Assembly (NCBI RefSeq): GCF_030695035.1
Contig: NZ_JAUYTT010000008.1
Location: 1-64,000, forward strand
DNA length: 64,000 bases
Origin: Frigidibacter sp.
GTDB taxonomy: Bacteria > Pseudomonadota > Alphaproteobacteria > Rhodobacterales > Rhodobacteraceae
Reading direction: 5' to 3'
Numbering within the stretch: position 1 is the stretch's first letter; each line of letters starts with the position of its first letter. The translations under genes and the position numbers were made by a program. Shown in pieces: positions 26,025-36,357 of the stretch. The notes under the pieces were generated by a model, which worked only from the letters and a program-made list of their open reading frames with translations, ran no database searches and was not told the origin of the DNA.

Positions 26025-26942
26025 ATGACCGATATCCGCCTGGCCTTCGCCCATCCCGAAGAGCGCGCCGAAGCCTCGGCCGGTGCCGATCCGCGCGACC
26101 GGATCAGCGTACGCGATCATATCGTGGAGGCCGATATCGGCGCCTTCCAGCAGGAGCGTGGCCATACGCAACGCCTGCGCTTCAATCTGGTGGTGGAGGT
26201 GCGCCCGCAGCAAACGCCCTTGGCCGATGATGTGGACCGGATCCTGTCCTATGACCACCTGACCGACTCCATTCAGGCCGAACTCGCCGCCGAGCGGCTC
26301 AACCTGCTGGAAACACTGGCCGAGCGGGTGGCCGAGCGCATCCTGACCGCCCCGCAGGCGATGCGTGTCTTCGTGCGGATCGAGAAGCTGGACCGCGGCC
26401 CCGGCGCGCTTGGGGTGGAGATCGTGCGCTCTCGTGCCGCTGTGCCTTTGCGCGCGACCCATGCCGACGGGACCGAGGGCGCGCTGCATCCGCGGGTGGT
26501 GTTCCTGTCCAATGCCGCCATCGCCGCTGAGGGCCTCGCCGCGCGGCTCGATGCGCTGGAGGCGGGCGGCCAGCCGGTGATCCTGACCGTTGGGCCTGCG
26601 GATCTGCCGCCCCCCGCCTCGAACCACGGGCCGACGCAGCGGCGCATCGACCTGCTGGCCATCGAGCAGAATGCCTGGGTGCTGGCGGCGCGCGACCGGC
26701 GCTGCGTGGTGGTGGCGACGCGGACCGAAATCGACTGGGCGATGAAGCACCGGCAGATGATCGTCTGGGCCCCGTCGAAGATCGTGCTGGACACGGTGGA
26801 TGGGCCGAAGGCGCCCGCCCGCGATGCGGTGGCGCTGGCGCTGTGGCTGGCAGAGATGCTGGCGGCCGATGCGCTGGACGTTCACGGCGATGTTTCGGTT
26901 CCGGCAGGAAGCCGCGTGCCGGTGACGAGGGTGCCCGCCTGA
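26025..26942 (+). CDS. folB: Dihydroneopterin aldolase with long C-terminal extension
   Basis: The first about 130 residues are FolB: DRISVRDHIVEADIGAFQQE, QRLRFNLVVEV, YDHLTDSIQ, LNLLETLAERVAERIL and then VRIEKLDRGPGALGVEI. FolB converts dihydroneopterin to hydroxymethyl-dihydropterin in folate synthesis. The full product has 305 residues against about 120 for the usual enzyme. The C-terminal half (about 150-300) has VVFLSNAAIAAEGLAARLDA and later RDRRCVVVATRTEIDWAMKH, and no HPPK motif, so it is not an obvious FolB-FolK fusion. It is followed by folP (38-base gap) and glmM, an operon. Confidence 0.9.
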   Translation: MTDIRLAFAHPEERAEASAGADPRDRISVRDHIVEADIGAFQQERGHTQRLRFNLVVEVRPQQTPLADDVDRILSYDHLTDSIQAELAAERLNLLETLAERVAERILTAPQAMRVFVRIEKLDRGPGALGVEIVRSRAAVPLRATHADGTEGALHPRVVFLSNAAIAAEGLAARLDALEAGGQPVILTVGPADLPPPASNHGPTQRRIDLLAIEQNAWVLAARDRRCVVVATRTEIDWAMKHRQMIVWAPSKIVLDTVDGPKAPARDAVALALWLAEMLAADALDVHGDVSVPAGSRVPVTRVPA

Positions 26943-26980
26943 CCGCTTGCCAAGCCCGGCGCGATGGGCTGAATGGCGGC

Positions 26981-27997
26981 ATGACCGTATATTACCGACC
27001 GATTGCGCAGACCGACCCGATCCGCCCGCCAGGGGCCCTGATGCTGGCCGGAGGCTGGTGCTGGTTCGACCGGGTGGAGGTGCTGAGCCGCGAGGGCTCG
27101 CAGGGGCTGATCGCGGCGGCCGATCTGCCGGAGGATGTGCGCGAGCGGCTGTGTGCGCCCCGCCCCGATCTGGCGGGGCTGGCGATGGACCGCCCGCAGG
27201 TGATGGGCATCCTCAACGTGACGCCCGACAGCTTTTCCGATGGCGGCCGGTTTCTGGCGCCCGAGGCGGCGCTGGCCCGGGCCCGCAAGATGGAAGCCGA
27301 GGGGATGGCGATCCTCGATATCGGTGGCGAATCCACCCGCCCCGGCGCGCCCGAGGTGTGCCCGGCCGAAGAGATGGCTCGCACAGGCCCGGTGATCGCG
27401 GCGCTGCGTGACGGCGGCTTCGCGCTGCCGGTGTCGATCGACACGCGCAAGGCCACGGTGGCGGGGGTGGCGCTGCAGGTTGGGGCCAATCTGGTCAACG
27501 ATGTGTCGGGGCTGGAGTTCGACCCGGCACTGGCGGGGGTGGTGGCCGATGCCGGCGCGCCGGTCTGCCTGATGCACAGCCAGGGCACGCCCGAGACGAT
27601 GCATCTGGACCCGCGCTATGACGATGTGCTGCTGGACGTCTATGACGCGCTGGCGGAGCGGGTCGCGGTGGCGGAGGCGGCGGGCATTCCCCGCGCGCGG
27701 ATCTGCATCGATCCCGGCATCGGCTTTGCCAAGACGCTGCAGCACAACCTGACGCTGCTGCGCGGGCTGTCGCTGTTCCACGGGCTTGGCTGCCCCATCC
27801 TGCTGGGGGTGTCGCGCAAGCGCTTCATCGGCAGCATCGGCGGGGCAGAGCGGGCCGAGGACCGCGCCCCCGGCACGCTGGCGCTGACGCTGGCGGCGCT
27901 GGCGCAGGGGGTGCAGATCCACAGGGTTCATGATGTGGCCGAGGTGACGCAGGGCATCCGGCTTTGGCAGGCATTGCAGATGGGATATGACGCATGA
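26981..27997 (+). CDS. folP: Dihydropteroate synthase
   Basis: Joins p-aminobenzoate to hydroxymethyl-dihydropterin pyrophosphate, giving dihydropteroate; the target of sulfonamides. The 338-residue product has an extra N-terminal segment (about 60 residues) before the TIM barrel, as usual in Rhodobacterales. The barrel has [81 protein letters not shown] and GVSRKRFIG. The ATG at 26981 is the first in frame after the folB stop and gives [12 protein letters not shown]. The stop overlaps the glmM start (ATGA). Confidence 0.96.
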   Translation: MTVYYRPIAQTDPIRPPGALMLAGGWCWFDRVEVLSREGSQGLIAAADLPEDVRERLCAPRPDLAGLAMDRPQVMGILNVTPDSFSDGGRFLAPEAALARARKMEAEGMAILDIGGESTRPGAPEVCPAEEMARTGPVIAALRDGGFALPVSIDTRKATVAGVALQVGANLVNDVSGLEFDPALAGVVADAGAPVCLMHSQGTPETMHLDPRYDDVLLDVYDALAERVAVAEAAGIPRARICIDPGIGFAKTLQHNLTLLRGLSLFHGLGCPILLGVSRKRFIGSIGGAERAEDRAPGTLALTLAALAQGVQIHRVHDVAEVTQGIRLWQALQMGYDA

Positions 27998-29337
27998 CAC
28001 GCAATCTGTTCGGCACAGACGGGGTGCGCGGCACCGCCAACACCTATCCGATGACCGCCGAGATGGCGCTGCGGCTTGGCGCGGCGGCGGGGCGCTGGTT
28101 CCGCACGGATGGGCGCAACGGGCATAGGGTGGTGATCGGCAAGGATACCCGCCTGTCGGGCTACATGCTGGAAAACGCGCTGACCGCGGGCCTCACCTCC
28201 ACCGGCATGAACGTGCTGCTGCTGGGGCCGGTGCCCACACCGGCGGTGGGGTTCCTCACCCGGTCCATGCGCGCCGATCTGGGGATCATGATCTCGGCCA
28301 GCCACAATCCGGCGCATGACAATGGTATCAAGTTCTTTGGCCCCGACGGGTTCAAGCTGTCGGACGAGGTCGAGGCCGAGATCGAGGCGGCGCTGGCCGG
28401 CGAGATCCGGCTGGCACAGCCGGAGAATATCGGGCGGGCGAAGCGCGTGGATGGCGGGCTGGCGCGCTATGTCGAATATGCCAAGACCACCTTCCCGCAT
28501 CGGGGCCGGCTGACCGGCCTGAAGGTGGTGGTGGATTGCGCCAATGGCGCCGCCTACCGCGCCGCGCCAGAGGTGCTGTGGGAGCTGGGGGCCGAGGTGA
28601 TCCCGGTCGGGGTGACGCCCAACGGCACCAATATCAATGACCGCTGCGGATCGACCTATACCCAGACCGCCGCCGAGGCGGTGGTGGCGCATGGGGCGGA
28701 TCTGGGCATCAGCCTCGATGGCGATGCCGACCGGGTGATGATCCTCGACGAGACGGGCCGGGTGGCGGATGGCGACCAGATCATGGCGCTGCTGGCGGCG
28801 CGGTGGGCCGAGGCCGGGCGGCTGAAGGGCGGGGCGCTGGTTGCCACGGTGATGTCGAACCTGGGGCTGGAGCGGTTCTTGCAGGCGCGCGGGCTGCGGC
28901 TGGAGCGGACGGCAGTCGGCGACCGCTATGTGGTGGAGCGGATGCGCGAGGGCGGCTTCAACCTTGGCGGTGAGCAGTCTGGGCATATCGTGATGACCGA
29001 CTATGCGACCACCGGGGACGGGCTGATTGCCGGGTTGCAGTTCCTGGCGGCGATGGCCGAGACCGGGAAGCCGGCCTCGGCGCTGGTCCGGCAGTTCGAG
29101 ACAGTGCCGCAGATGTTGAAGAATGTGCGGTATCAGGCGGGGCAGGAGCCGCTGGCGAATGCGGAGGTGCGCAAGGTGATTGCCGAGGCCGAAGCCGCGC
29201 TGCTGGGGCAGGGCCGGCTGCTGATCCGCAAGTCGGGCACCGAGCCGCTGATCCGGGTGATGGCGGAATGCGAGGATGCGGACTTGCTGGCCCGCTCGGT
29301 CGAAGGGATCGTCGCCGCCCTGGAGAGGGCGGCGTAG
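27994..29337 (+). CDS. glmM: Phosphoglucosamine mutase
   Basis: Interconverts glucosamine 6- and 1-phosphate on the way to UDP-GlcNAc for peptidoglycan and LPS. The product has 447 residues, normal for GlmM. Seen are [20 protein letters not shown], the active-site loop [20 protein letters not shown] (phospho-Ser103), the Mg2+ loop [10 protein letters not shown], the sugar-binding GGEQSGH and the phosphate site [12 protein letters not shown]. The ATG overlaps the folP stop by four bases, so translation is coupled. The folB-folP-glmM order is common in alphaproteobacteria. The stop is followed at once by the stop of the convergent acyltransferase gene. Confidence 0.97.
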   Translation: MTRNLFGTDGVRGTANTYPMTAEMALRLGAAAGRWFRTDGRNGHRVVIGKDTRLSGYMLENALTAGLTSTGMNVLLLGPVPTPAVGFLTRSMRADLGIMISASHNPAHDNGIKFFGPDGFKLSDEVEAEIEAALAGEIRLAQPENIGRAKRVDGGLARYVEYAKTTFPHRGRLTGLKVVVDCANGAAYRAAPEVLWELGAEVIPVGVTPNGTNINDRCGSTYTQTAAEAVVAHGADLGISLDGDADRVMILDETGRVADGDQIMALLAARWAEAGRLKGGALVATVMSNLGLERFLQARGLRLERTAVGDRYVVERMREGGFNLGGEQSGHIVMTDYATTGDGLIAGLQFLAAMAETGKPASALVRQFETVPQMLKNVRYQAGQEPLANAEVRKVIAEAEAALLGQGRLLIRKSGTEPLIRVMAECEDADLLARSVEGIVAALERAA

Positions 29338-29338
29338 G

Positions 29339-30523
29339 TCAGGCGCGCGCCTCCGCAGCCAGCGCGCGGCGTTCCTTCACCCGGTCATGCAACCACGCCA
29401 CGGCGTAGAGCGGCGCGATGCTGGCGAGCAGGAGCAGGTTCGCTGTCATTGGTGCGAGCGGCTCGCGGTCCTGCGCCCAGAGGGAGAGGGCATAGACCAC
29501 GAGGATATGTGCCACGAAGATCTGCAACGAGTGCTGCCCAAGGCGCACCAGCGCGTCGCGGGTGAACAGCCAGCCGATGAAGCGCCCCACCAGCGCGAGG
29601 CCGCGCCATTGGCTCGACGGGCCGGCGATCACAAGCCAGCTGACGAGGTAGAGGTTCACCGCGAAGGCCACCACATAGATCGGATGCAGGTTGCCGCGGT
29701 CGATCGAGGCATAGGCCAACCGGCGCCAGCCATCATCGCCCCAGCCGGTATAGGCCATCACGTCGAACACGCCGAGCATCAGGTAGGCGGCCAGCGCAAT
29801 CCAGAACACCTGCGCCATGGCGGGCGTCTTTAGCCGGTCGAGATCCAGCTGCCGGTTCGTCACCAGCCAGCCGATCCACAGGCCCGCGACAAACAGCGCC
29901 TGCCAGCCGAAGATGTTGAAATAGATGCCGATGTTGAAGGGATGCCCCGCCCCAGCCGCCACAGCCTCCACCGGCAGCTGCATCAGGTCCGGCCAGCCGG
30001 TCTGGGCCAGCAGCCACAGCGCGATGGAGCCGGCCAGCACCACCGGCGCGCGCCCCGTTTGGAACATCACCAGCACGGCAGGGGTGGCGATCATGAAGAA
30101 GATGTACATCGGCAGGATGCCCATATGCATGGTGCCGGTGACGAGGAACAGCGAGGCGAGGGTGAAGACGAAGGGTTCCTCGGCCTGCTGGCGCAGGATG
30201 TCGGCCTGAATGCCGATCAACGGCAGCAGCAGCGCGCAGGCGAGGAAGAACAGGATCAGCGCGGCGTGATAGGTATAGATCTTGCGGATCCGCGCGCCGA
30301 TGCCCTCGCGCATGGCGACCTCGCCCTTGCGCAGCAGGCTGCGGGCATAGACCAGCGCGACGACGAGGCCCGAGATGAAGACGAAGCCCTGCGCATCCTC
30401 GACCCAGCCGAAATAGTGGTGATTGAACTTGCCAAGCGGCGCGCTGAGATACGCGTTCGCATGGGCGATCATCATGAACAGGAGGAAGAACCCCCGGAAT
30501 CCGTCCAGAATTGCAAGCCGCAT
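29339..30523 (-). CDS. OpgC-family membrane acyltransferase
   Basis: Polytopic inner-membrane protein of 394 residues with about ten hydrophobic helices. It starts MRLAILDGFRGFFLLFMMIA and continues FNHHYFGWVEDAQGFVFISG, the N-terminal hallmark of the OpgC domain (succinylation of periplasmic glucans), and ends with RLGQHSLQIFVAHILVVYAL, also typical. Such proteins transfer acyl groups to glycans across the membrane. No glucan synthesis genes (opgG, opgH) are near, so the acceptor is unknown. Two start codons are possible: 30523, with GAGGA nine bases upstream (preferred), and 30538, five codons longer. The gene converges on glmM. Confidence 0.85.
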   Translation of the reverse strand: MRLAILDGFRGFFLLFMMIAHANAYLSAPLGKFNHHYFGWVEDAQGFVFISGLVVALVYARSLLRKGEVAMREGIGARIRKIYTYHAALILFFLACALLLPLIGIQADILRQQAEEPFVFTLASLFLVTGTMHMGILPMYIFFMIATPAVLVMFQTGRAPVVLAGSIALWLLAQTGWPDLMQLPVEAVAAGAGHPFNIGIYFNIFGWQALFVAGLWIGWLVTNRQLDLDRLKTPAMAQVFWIALAAYLMLGVFDVMAYTGWGDDGWRRLAYASIDRGNLHPIYVVAFAVNLYLVSWLVIAGPSSQWRGLALVGRFIGWLFTRDALVRLGQHSLQIFVAHILVVYALSLWAQDREPLAPMTANLLLLASIAPLYAVAWLHDRVKERRALAAEARA

Positions 30524-30812
30524 GTCGGCAATCCTCATCTCGCGTTGTGCCGGGCAGAGCCGAACGGGTCCGGCCCGCGCAGGATCTGCGCCGGGCCGGC
30601 ATCACCGCTTGGGGAATGCACGGAGGTTCGGGGGCAAAAGCCGCAGGGGGGCGCTTCGGTTCCCGTGCTTATGCACCGAGAGCCCCGGACCGGCGCCTGC
30701 CCGCCGATGCATAGGCGCTGCGCTGCAGCAGGGATGGTCTTGCCGGGAATCGGGGCGGGTGCAAAACTTCGGTGCACGCGTGTTGGGACGTGCTGTCACG
30801 AGAGAGATTTTC

Positions 30813-31313
30813 ATGCGCAAAACTCTGATTGCTGCTGTTTTCCTGTTTCTCGCCTCTACACCGGCCGCGCTTGCGGCCATGACCGTGGCGCTTGGCGCGC
30901 CCTGGGACGGAGTGACCGTTCCACAAGGTCAGCAGTGCAAGTTCAACCGAAGCGGCAAGGGCGCGACCCCGCCGATGACGGTGACGGGCCTGCCGGCCGG
31001 AACTGCGCAGGTCGTCGTAGCCTTCAACGACCGCGACTACCCGCCGCTGTCAAAGCAGGGCGGCCACGGCACCATCGGCTTTACGGTCAGCGGCCCGACG
31101 GCGTCGCTGCCGCCGGTGCCGGGCCATACCAAGAAGATGCCGGCCGGCGCGGCGGTGGTGGCACGGGCCAAGTCCTCGGGCAAATACGCCTCGCCCGGAT
31201 ATCTGCCGCCCTGTTCCGGCGGCACGGGGCACCGCTATTTCGCCGTCGTCTCGGCCGTCGATGCGGCCGGCAAGACGCTGGAGCAGGTGACGGTGGAACT
31301 GGGCAAATACTGA
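30813..31313 (+). CDS. Secreted PEBP-like (YbhB/YbcL-type) protein
   Basis: A 166-residue protein with signal peptide MRKTLIAAVFLFLASTPAAL and cleavage after ALA. The mature part has the phosphatidylethanolamine-binding-protein pattern: VVAFNDRDYPP (the D-x-D ligand region), a histidine near GGHGTIGF, and PGYLPPCSGGTGHRYFAVVS, matching the G-PCPP-x-G-x-HRY signature. Bacterial members of the family bind small anions or lipids; their role is poorly known. The closest E. coli relatives are YbhB and YbcL. The start ATG at 30813 gives the signal peptide directly. The gene stands alone between divergent opgC-like and convergent ilvC, with a shared terminator downstream. Confidence 0.85.
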   Translation: MRKTLIAAVFLFLASTPAALAAMTVALGAPWDGVTVPQGQQCKFNRSGKGATPPMTVTGLPAGTAQVVVAFNDRDYPPLSKQGGHGTIGFTVSGPTASLPPVPGHTKKMPAGAAVVARAKSSGKYASPGYLPPCSGGTGHRYFAVVSAVDAAGKTLEQVTVELGKY

Positions 31314-31318
31314 ACGAA

Positions 31319-31344
31319 AAAGGGCGCCCCGCGGGGCGCCCTTT
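31319..31344. terminator. Bidirectional terminator between PEBP-like gene and ilvC
   Basis: A 26-base perfect palindrome: AAAGGGCGCCCCG next to its complement CGGGGCGCCCTTT. It sits between two convergent stop codons and can end transcription from both sides. Confidence 0.85.
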
Positions 31345-31365
31345 CCGGTTGGGTCGAAGGATCGC

Positions 31366-32400
<1,035 letters not shown>

Positions 32401-32512
32401 TCAGGAGGTGATGCCGGGATCATAGGCAGTGCGGCGATGTGCGGGCTGCAAAGTTTGACGATCTGGCGGCTTTGTGGCAAAGATCATGCGCCAAAACAGT
32501 GATATGTGAAAT

Positions 32513-32971
32513 ATGTCTGCAGACGATACCGACCGCCGCATCCTGCGCCATCTTCTGGCCGATCCGATGCTGTCCACCGCCGACCTTGCCGGGCGGGCGG
32601 GGGTAACCACCGCCACCTGCTGGCGGCGGCTGGAGCGGCTGCGGGCCGAGGGCATCCTGCGCGGGCAGGAGGCGGTGATCGACTGGCGCGCGCTTGGTTA
32701 TGGTGTGGAGGTCAGCCTGCGCTTCACGCTCGACAAGACCGATCCGCGGGCGTTTGACGATTTCATCGCCGCGGCGCGCGAGGTGCCCGAGGTGATCGGG
32801 ATCGAGACCTTCCTCGGCCGCGTCGATGTGCGGTTGAACGTGATCGCCCGCGACATGGCGCAATATCAGGAGATCTACCGCCGCCGCATCCTGACCCTGC
32901 CGCATATCGCCGATATCGAGGCGCTGATGCTGATTGCGACGATCAAGGAGGCGGAGAGTTTGCCGTTGTGA
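32513..32971 (+). CDS. Lrp/AsnC family transcriptional regulator 1
   Basis: DNA-binding regulator of 152 residues. The N-terminal winged helix-turn-helix reads DRRILRHLLADPMLSTADLA, then GVTTATCWRRLERLRAEGIL. The C-terminal RAM (ligand-binding) domain includes SLRFTLDKTDPRAFDDFIAA, VIGIETFLGRVDVRLNVIAR and a final TLPHIADIEALMLIATIKE. The ATG at 32513 follows a weak purine tract. Divergence from ilvC and the family's habit of sensing amino acids suggest control of branched-chain synthesis, but this is inference. A second Lrp gene of equal length follows 87 bases on. Confidence 0.9.
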   Translation: MSADDTDRRILRHLLADPMLSTADLAGRAGVTTATCWRRLERLRAEGILRGQEAVIDWRALGYGVEVSLRFTLDKTDPRAFDDFIAAAREVPEVIGIETFLGRVDVRLNVIARDMAQYQEIYRRRILTLPHIADIEALMLIATIKEAESLPL

Positions 32972-32994
32972 GCTTGGCTGGCGCCGGGGAGGGC

Positions 32995-33047
32995 GCTGCC
33001 CTCCCCGGACCCCTCCCGGGATATTTTCACCAGCAAGAAGATGATGA
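32995..33047 (+). repeat. CCCGGGATATTTT intergenic repeat between Lrp genes
   Basis: CCTCCCGGGATATTTTCACC and the following AGCAAGAAGATGATGA match the dispersed intergenic family. It fills most of the 87-base gap between the two Lrp genes. Confidence 0.7.
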
Positions 33048-33058
33048 CGTGAGAACCC

Positions 33059-33517
33059 ATGATTGACCTTGATGACATTGATCGGGCGCTGCTGCGGGCG
33101 CTGTCGGCGGATGCGGTGCAGAGCGCGGGGGCGCTTGGGCGGCGCTTTGGGCTCAGCCAGCCCGCCGCCTGGCGGCGGATCCGGCGGCTGGAGGAGGCGG
33201 GGATCCTGAAGGGGCGGCGCGTGGTGCTGAACCGCGAGGCGCTTGGGTTCGGGGTGACGGTGTTCCTGGGGATCAAGCTGGCGACCAAGGGCCGCGTCAG
33301 CCTCGAGGATTTCGAGCGGGCGGTGACGGCGATCCCCGAAGTGCAGGTGGTGCAGCATGTGCTGGGGCTGTTCGACTACCGCTTGCGGGTCGTAGCGCGC
33401 GACATTGCCGATTTCGAGCGGGTGCTGCGGCGGCGGATCATGACGCTGCCGGGGGTGGGGCAGGTGGAGGCGAATGTGCTGCTGTCGGAGGAGCGGCGGC
33501 CGGGGCCTTTGGGCTAA
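33059..33517 (+). CDS. Lrp/AsnC family transcriptional regulator 2
   Basis: Also 152 residues. It starts MIDLDDIDRALLRALSADAV, with helix-turn-helix GLSQPAAWRRIRRLEEAGIL and a RAM domain FLGIKLATKGRVSLEDFERA, then VVQHVLGLFDYRLRVVARDI. It matches copy 1 in layout but not closely in sequence, so the pair is either an old tandem duplication or two ancestral paralogues; both could form mixed octamers. The stop overlaps the convergent Hint-domain gene by four bases. The effector and target genes are unknown. Confidence 0.9.
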   Translation: MIDLDDIDRALLRALSADAVQSAGALGRRFGLSQPAAWRRIRRLEEAGILKGRRVVLNREALGFGVTVFLGIKLATKGRVSLEDFERAVTAIPEVQVVQHVLGLFDYRLRVVARDIADFERVLRRRIMTLPGVGQVEANVLLSEERRPGPLG

Positions 33518-34605
33518 GCAGCCATCAGCACCTGCGCCTCGACCCTTGTCAGGGCGGGGCGGGAGAGGCCGGCGGTGCGCTGCTGCAGATCGGGGAAGAT
33601 CGCGGCGATTTCGGCCCGGGCCTCTGCCTCCAGCGCGCTGATCGCTTCGCCGCCCATATGCAGGCTTTCGGCGGGGGCGCCTTCGGCGAAGATGATCTCA
33701 TGCCGGTCGAAGAGGATGTGGTAATACTCGGCCACGTCGCAGGGCTCTGCCCGCACCCGCGCATCGGCGGTCAGGAACTTTGCCGCCATCAGCACCTCGC
33801 GCTCGCCGAACAGCAGCTCGGCGCGCGGGCCGGTCAGCAGCATCCGGTGGTTGGGTGACACCAGCAGGTCACGGTCATTGCCAAGCGCGCCGGCGCCGAT
33901 GCGGATCGGGGCGAGCGCGCCAAGCCCTGACACGCGGCTGCTGCCGATCCAGCGGATGGGTTGCACGCCGTGGTCCATCGTCGTGACCGCATCGCCCGCC
34001 ATCAGATCCTGCACCGGAATGCGGCCCTGCGGCGTGTCGATCAGCGTGCCGCGCAGGAAGCAGATGGTGGCATTGCCGATCGCGGTGGACTGGCCGAGGC
34101 CGGTATAGCTGGACTTGCCTTGGATGTAGTAGAGCGTGGTTCCGGCGGGGGGCGCGGCACCGTCGAACATCACGCCGACGACGGTGGTGGAATAGCCGGT
34201 GGTGATCGACACGCCGACCATCGTGTAGGCGGTGCCGGCCGCGTCGAACAGCACGACCTCGTATTCGTTTTCCACATAGACCGGCGCCGGATTCTGCCAG
34301 CGGATCGTGGTGTCATTGGGCGTGTAGGTGACACCGTCGATGGTCACCGGCGCGGTCAGCCGCTGATCGACGACTCTGGCGCCCGACACCGGATCGTCGG
34401 TCAGCACCCCATCGGCATCGTCAAAGCTGATCGTCACCGGCGCTGCGGTCGACACGGTGATCGACAGGTTGTCGGGAACCTCCCAGCCGAAGGCGTTGCC
34501 GTTCAGCGCGTTCTCGATGACGTTGCCGTTGCGCGTGGGCGAGCCATCCGCGTGGGTCACGGTGACGCTGTCGGTCGAGATGATCTGGATCGAGCTTTGT
34601 GCCAT
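33514..34605 (-). CDS. Hint (hedgehog/intein) domain protein
   Basis: A 363-residue protein. The N-terminal part (1-180) is a beta-rich region (MAQSSIQIISTDSVTVTHAD, later SITVSTAAPVTISFDDADG) without a known domain. The Hint_2 domain begins CFLRGTLIDTPQGRIPVQDL, with the N-terminal cysteine, DAVTTMDHGVQPIRWIG and LLVSPNHRMLL. The C-terminus continues EYYHILFDRHEIIFAEGAPA, a feature shared by many rhodobacterial Hint proteins. They may self-process, but no splice partner is visible and the substrate is unknown. The start at 34605 is preferred to 34677 because the 24 residues between look non-coding (low complexity, odd codons). Neither site has a good Shine-Dalgarno. Confidence 0.85.
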   Translation of the reverse strand: MAQSSIQIISTDSVTVTHADGSPTRNGNVIENALNGNAFGWEVPDNLSITVSTAAPVTISFDDADGVLTDDPVSGARVVDQRLTAPVTIDGVTYTPNDTTIRWQNPAPVYVENEYEVVLFDAAGTAYTMVGVSITTGYSTTVVGVMFDGAAPPAGTTLYYIQGKSSYTGLGQSTAIGNATICFLRGTLIDTPQGRIPVQDLMAGDAVTTMDHGVQPIRWIGSSRVSGLGALAPIRIGAGALGNDRDLLVSPNHRMLLTGPRAELLFGEREVLMAAKFLTADARVRAEPCDVAEYYHILFDRHEIIFAEGAPAESLHMGGEAISALEAEARAEIAAIFPDLQQRTAGLSRPALTRVEAQVLMAA

Positions 34606-34722
34606 CAATCTACGGGTGGCCGAAGATTGTGTCTGAAATGAGGCAAATTGGGGCGGTTCGGGCGGGGCTGTGGTCATCGCGCCACAGCCCCCGCGCGTTA
34701 TCGCGCCTCAGCCCCTGCGCCG

Positions 34723-35922
34723 TCAGCGCACGCCAAGCCCCGCGCGCATCAGTGTCTTGCGTACCGGTGCCAGCGAGTAGAGCGCGTTCAGCGCGCCGGC
34801 CCGCAGGTCGCGCAGCGGGCGCGGTTCCAGCATCGAGGCGCGGTTCAGCAGGTCAATCCCGGCGACGCGGGCCTGCACCTCGGGCCAGCGGCGGCGGTGA
34901 TAGGCGGTCAGCATCGCCGGCTCGCCGATCTGTTCGGGTGTGGCAGAGGCAAGCTCCAGCAGCACCCGCAGGTCCGACAGGCTCATGTTCAGCCCCTGCG
35001 CGCCGATCGGCGGTACCACATGCGCAGCCTCGGCGATCAATGCGGTGCGGGGGCCGTGGAAGCGCGCGGCGATCTGGCTGATCATCGGCCAGAGCGGGCG
35101 GCGGGTGGCGAGGGTCAGCGGACCGAAGAGGCCGCAGCTGCGCAGCGTCATCTCGGCCTCGAACTCCGGCACCGGCAGGCCAGCGAGCCGTTCCGCCTCT
35201 GGCCCCCGTTCCATCCAGACCACGGCGGAGGAGGGCAGGCCATCCCGGTCGGGCAGCGGCACCAGCGTGAAGGGGCCGCCCGAGCGGTGGATCTCGGTCG
35301 AGACATTGCCATGCGGGATCGGGTGGGTGACGGCGAAGGCCAGCGCCTTCTGGCCGTAGCGGGTGGTGCGGGTGGCAATGCCAAGCGCCTCGCGCACCGG
35401 GCTGTTGCGGCCATCGGCGGCCACGACCATGCGTGTGTGGATGTGGCTGCCATCGGTCAGGGTGACGATGGCGCCGCTCTCGCGCGGGACCATGCTGGCA
35501 AAACCGGTGCCGGGGCGGAAATCGACGTTAGGCATGTCCGCCAGCCGCGCCACCATCTCGCGCCGCAAGAGCCAGTTGGGCAGGTTCCAGCCAAAGGGCT
35601 GGTCGGAGATATCGGCAGAGTTGAAGTCGCGGGTGATCCGCGCCTGCGGTTCGGCCCCGCCGGCATCGACGATGCGCATCACCTGCAGGGGGGTGGCGAA
35701 GGGCTCCAGCCGGTCCCACAGCCCCGCCGCCTGCAGTACCGGGATCGAGGGCTGCAGGAAGGCCGTGGTGCGCAGATCGGCGCCGGCATCGGTATCCGAG
35801 GTGACGGGCGGCGCGGGATCGACGCAGGTGACGCGGAAGCCCGCGGCACCGAAAGCCGCCGCCGCGGTCAGCCCGGCGACACCGCCGCCGGAAATCAGGA
35901 TGTCAGTCGCATCATGTGCCAT
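34723..35922 (-). CDS. UbiH/UbiF/VisC/COQ6-family FAD hydroxylase
   Basis: Flavin monooxygenase of 399 residues, probably acting on a ring carbon of the ubiquinone precursor at the membrane. The N-terminal dinucleotide site reads ILISGGGVAGLTAAAAFGAA, the middle DG motif is VVAADGRNSPVREALG, and the C-terminal FAD motif reads LIAEAAHVVPPIGAQGLNMS, where the usual G-D-A-A-H is A-E-A-A-H. Alphaproteobacteria use several such enzymes with overlapping ring positions, so a precise gene name is not given. The start ATG at 35922 gives the family N-terminus, with GGAGGG upstream. A small membrane protein gene lies just upstream on the same strand. Confidence 0.9.
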   Translation of the reverse strand: MAHDATDILISGGGVAGLTAAAAFGAAGFRVTCVDPAPPVTSDTDAGADLRTTAFLQPSIPVLQAAGLWDRLEPFATPLQVMRIVDAGGAEPQARITRDFNSADISDQPFGWNLPNWLLRREMVARLADMPNVDFRPGTGFASMVPRESGAIVTLTDGSHIHTRMVVAADGRNSPVREALGIATRTTRYGQKALAFAVTHPIPHGNVSTEIHRSGGPFTLVPLPDRDGLPSSAVVWMERGPEAERLAGLPVPEFEAEMTLRSCGLFGPLTLATRRPLWPMISQIAARFHGPRTALIAEAAHVVPPIGAQGLNMSLSDLRVLLELASATPEQIGEPAMLTAYHRRRWPEVQARVAGIDLLNRASMLEPRPLRDLRAGALNALYSLAPVRKTLMRAGLGVR

Positions 35923-36003
35923 GTCTTGGCCCTCCTGACCGCTGATCTAGCGCGGCGGGGGCGGGCTGTCCAAGCGGCAATGGGTCGCCGCCGCCCTGGG
36001 CCG

Positions 36004-36243
36004 TCAGCCGAGGGTGATCATGATCAGCACGACAAAGACCACCGGCACCGAGGCGACGGCGATCAGGCCAAGGGCGGGCAGGCCCCAGGTCAACACCGCG
36101 ATGCCCACCAGGCTGATCAGCAAGATGATGGCAAACCAGATATTCCCCTCGAAATCGCGGGACAGATCGCGGGCGATCCAGCCGAAGATCGGGATATGGA
36201 AGTACCAGCGGCGCGCCAGGGGCGCTTGGGTTATGTCGGTCAT
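36004..36243 (-). CDS. Small two-helix membrane protein
   Basis: A 79-residue product, not assigned to a named family. It starts MTDITQAPLARRWYFHIPIF, has a short basic/acidic stretch, and then two hydrophobic segments (about 35-52 and 55-78) rich in Ile, Leu and Val. It ends without a charged tail. It reads like a conserved inner-membrane protein of Rhodobacterales. The gene lies 81 bases upstream of the hydroxylase gene on the same strand and may be co-transcribed. GGAGACTC precedes the ATG. Function unknown. Confidence 0.7.
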   Translation of the reverse strand: MTDITQAPLARRWYFHIPIFGWIARDLSRDFEGNIWFAIILLISLVGIAVLTWGLPALGLIAVASVPVVFVVLIMITLG

Positions 36244-36357
36244 ATGAGTCTCCTGTTCGCGGGCGGTACATTGCCTGCGCGGCGCGCAGCGGAACAGGCA
36301 GCAGATTGCCGCAGTGTGACCGCGTGCCGCAGGCTGAGCCTTGGGCCAAGTGCGAGG

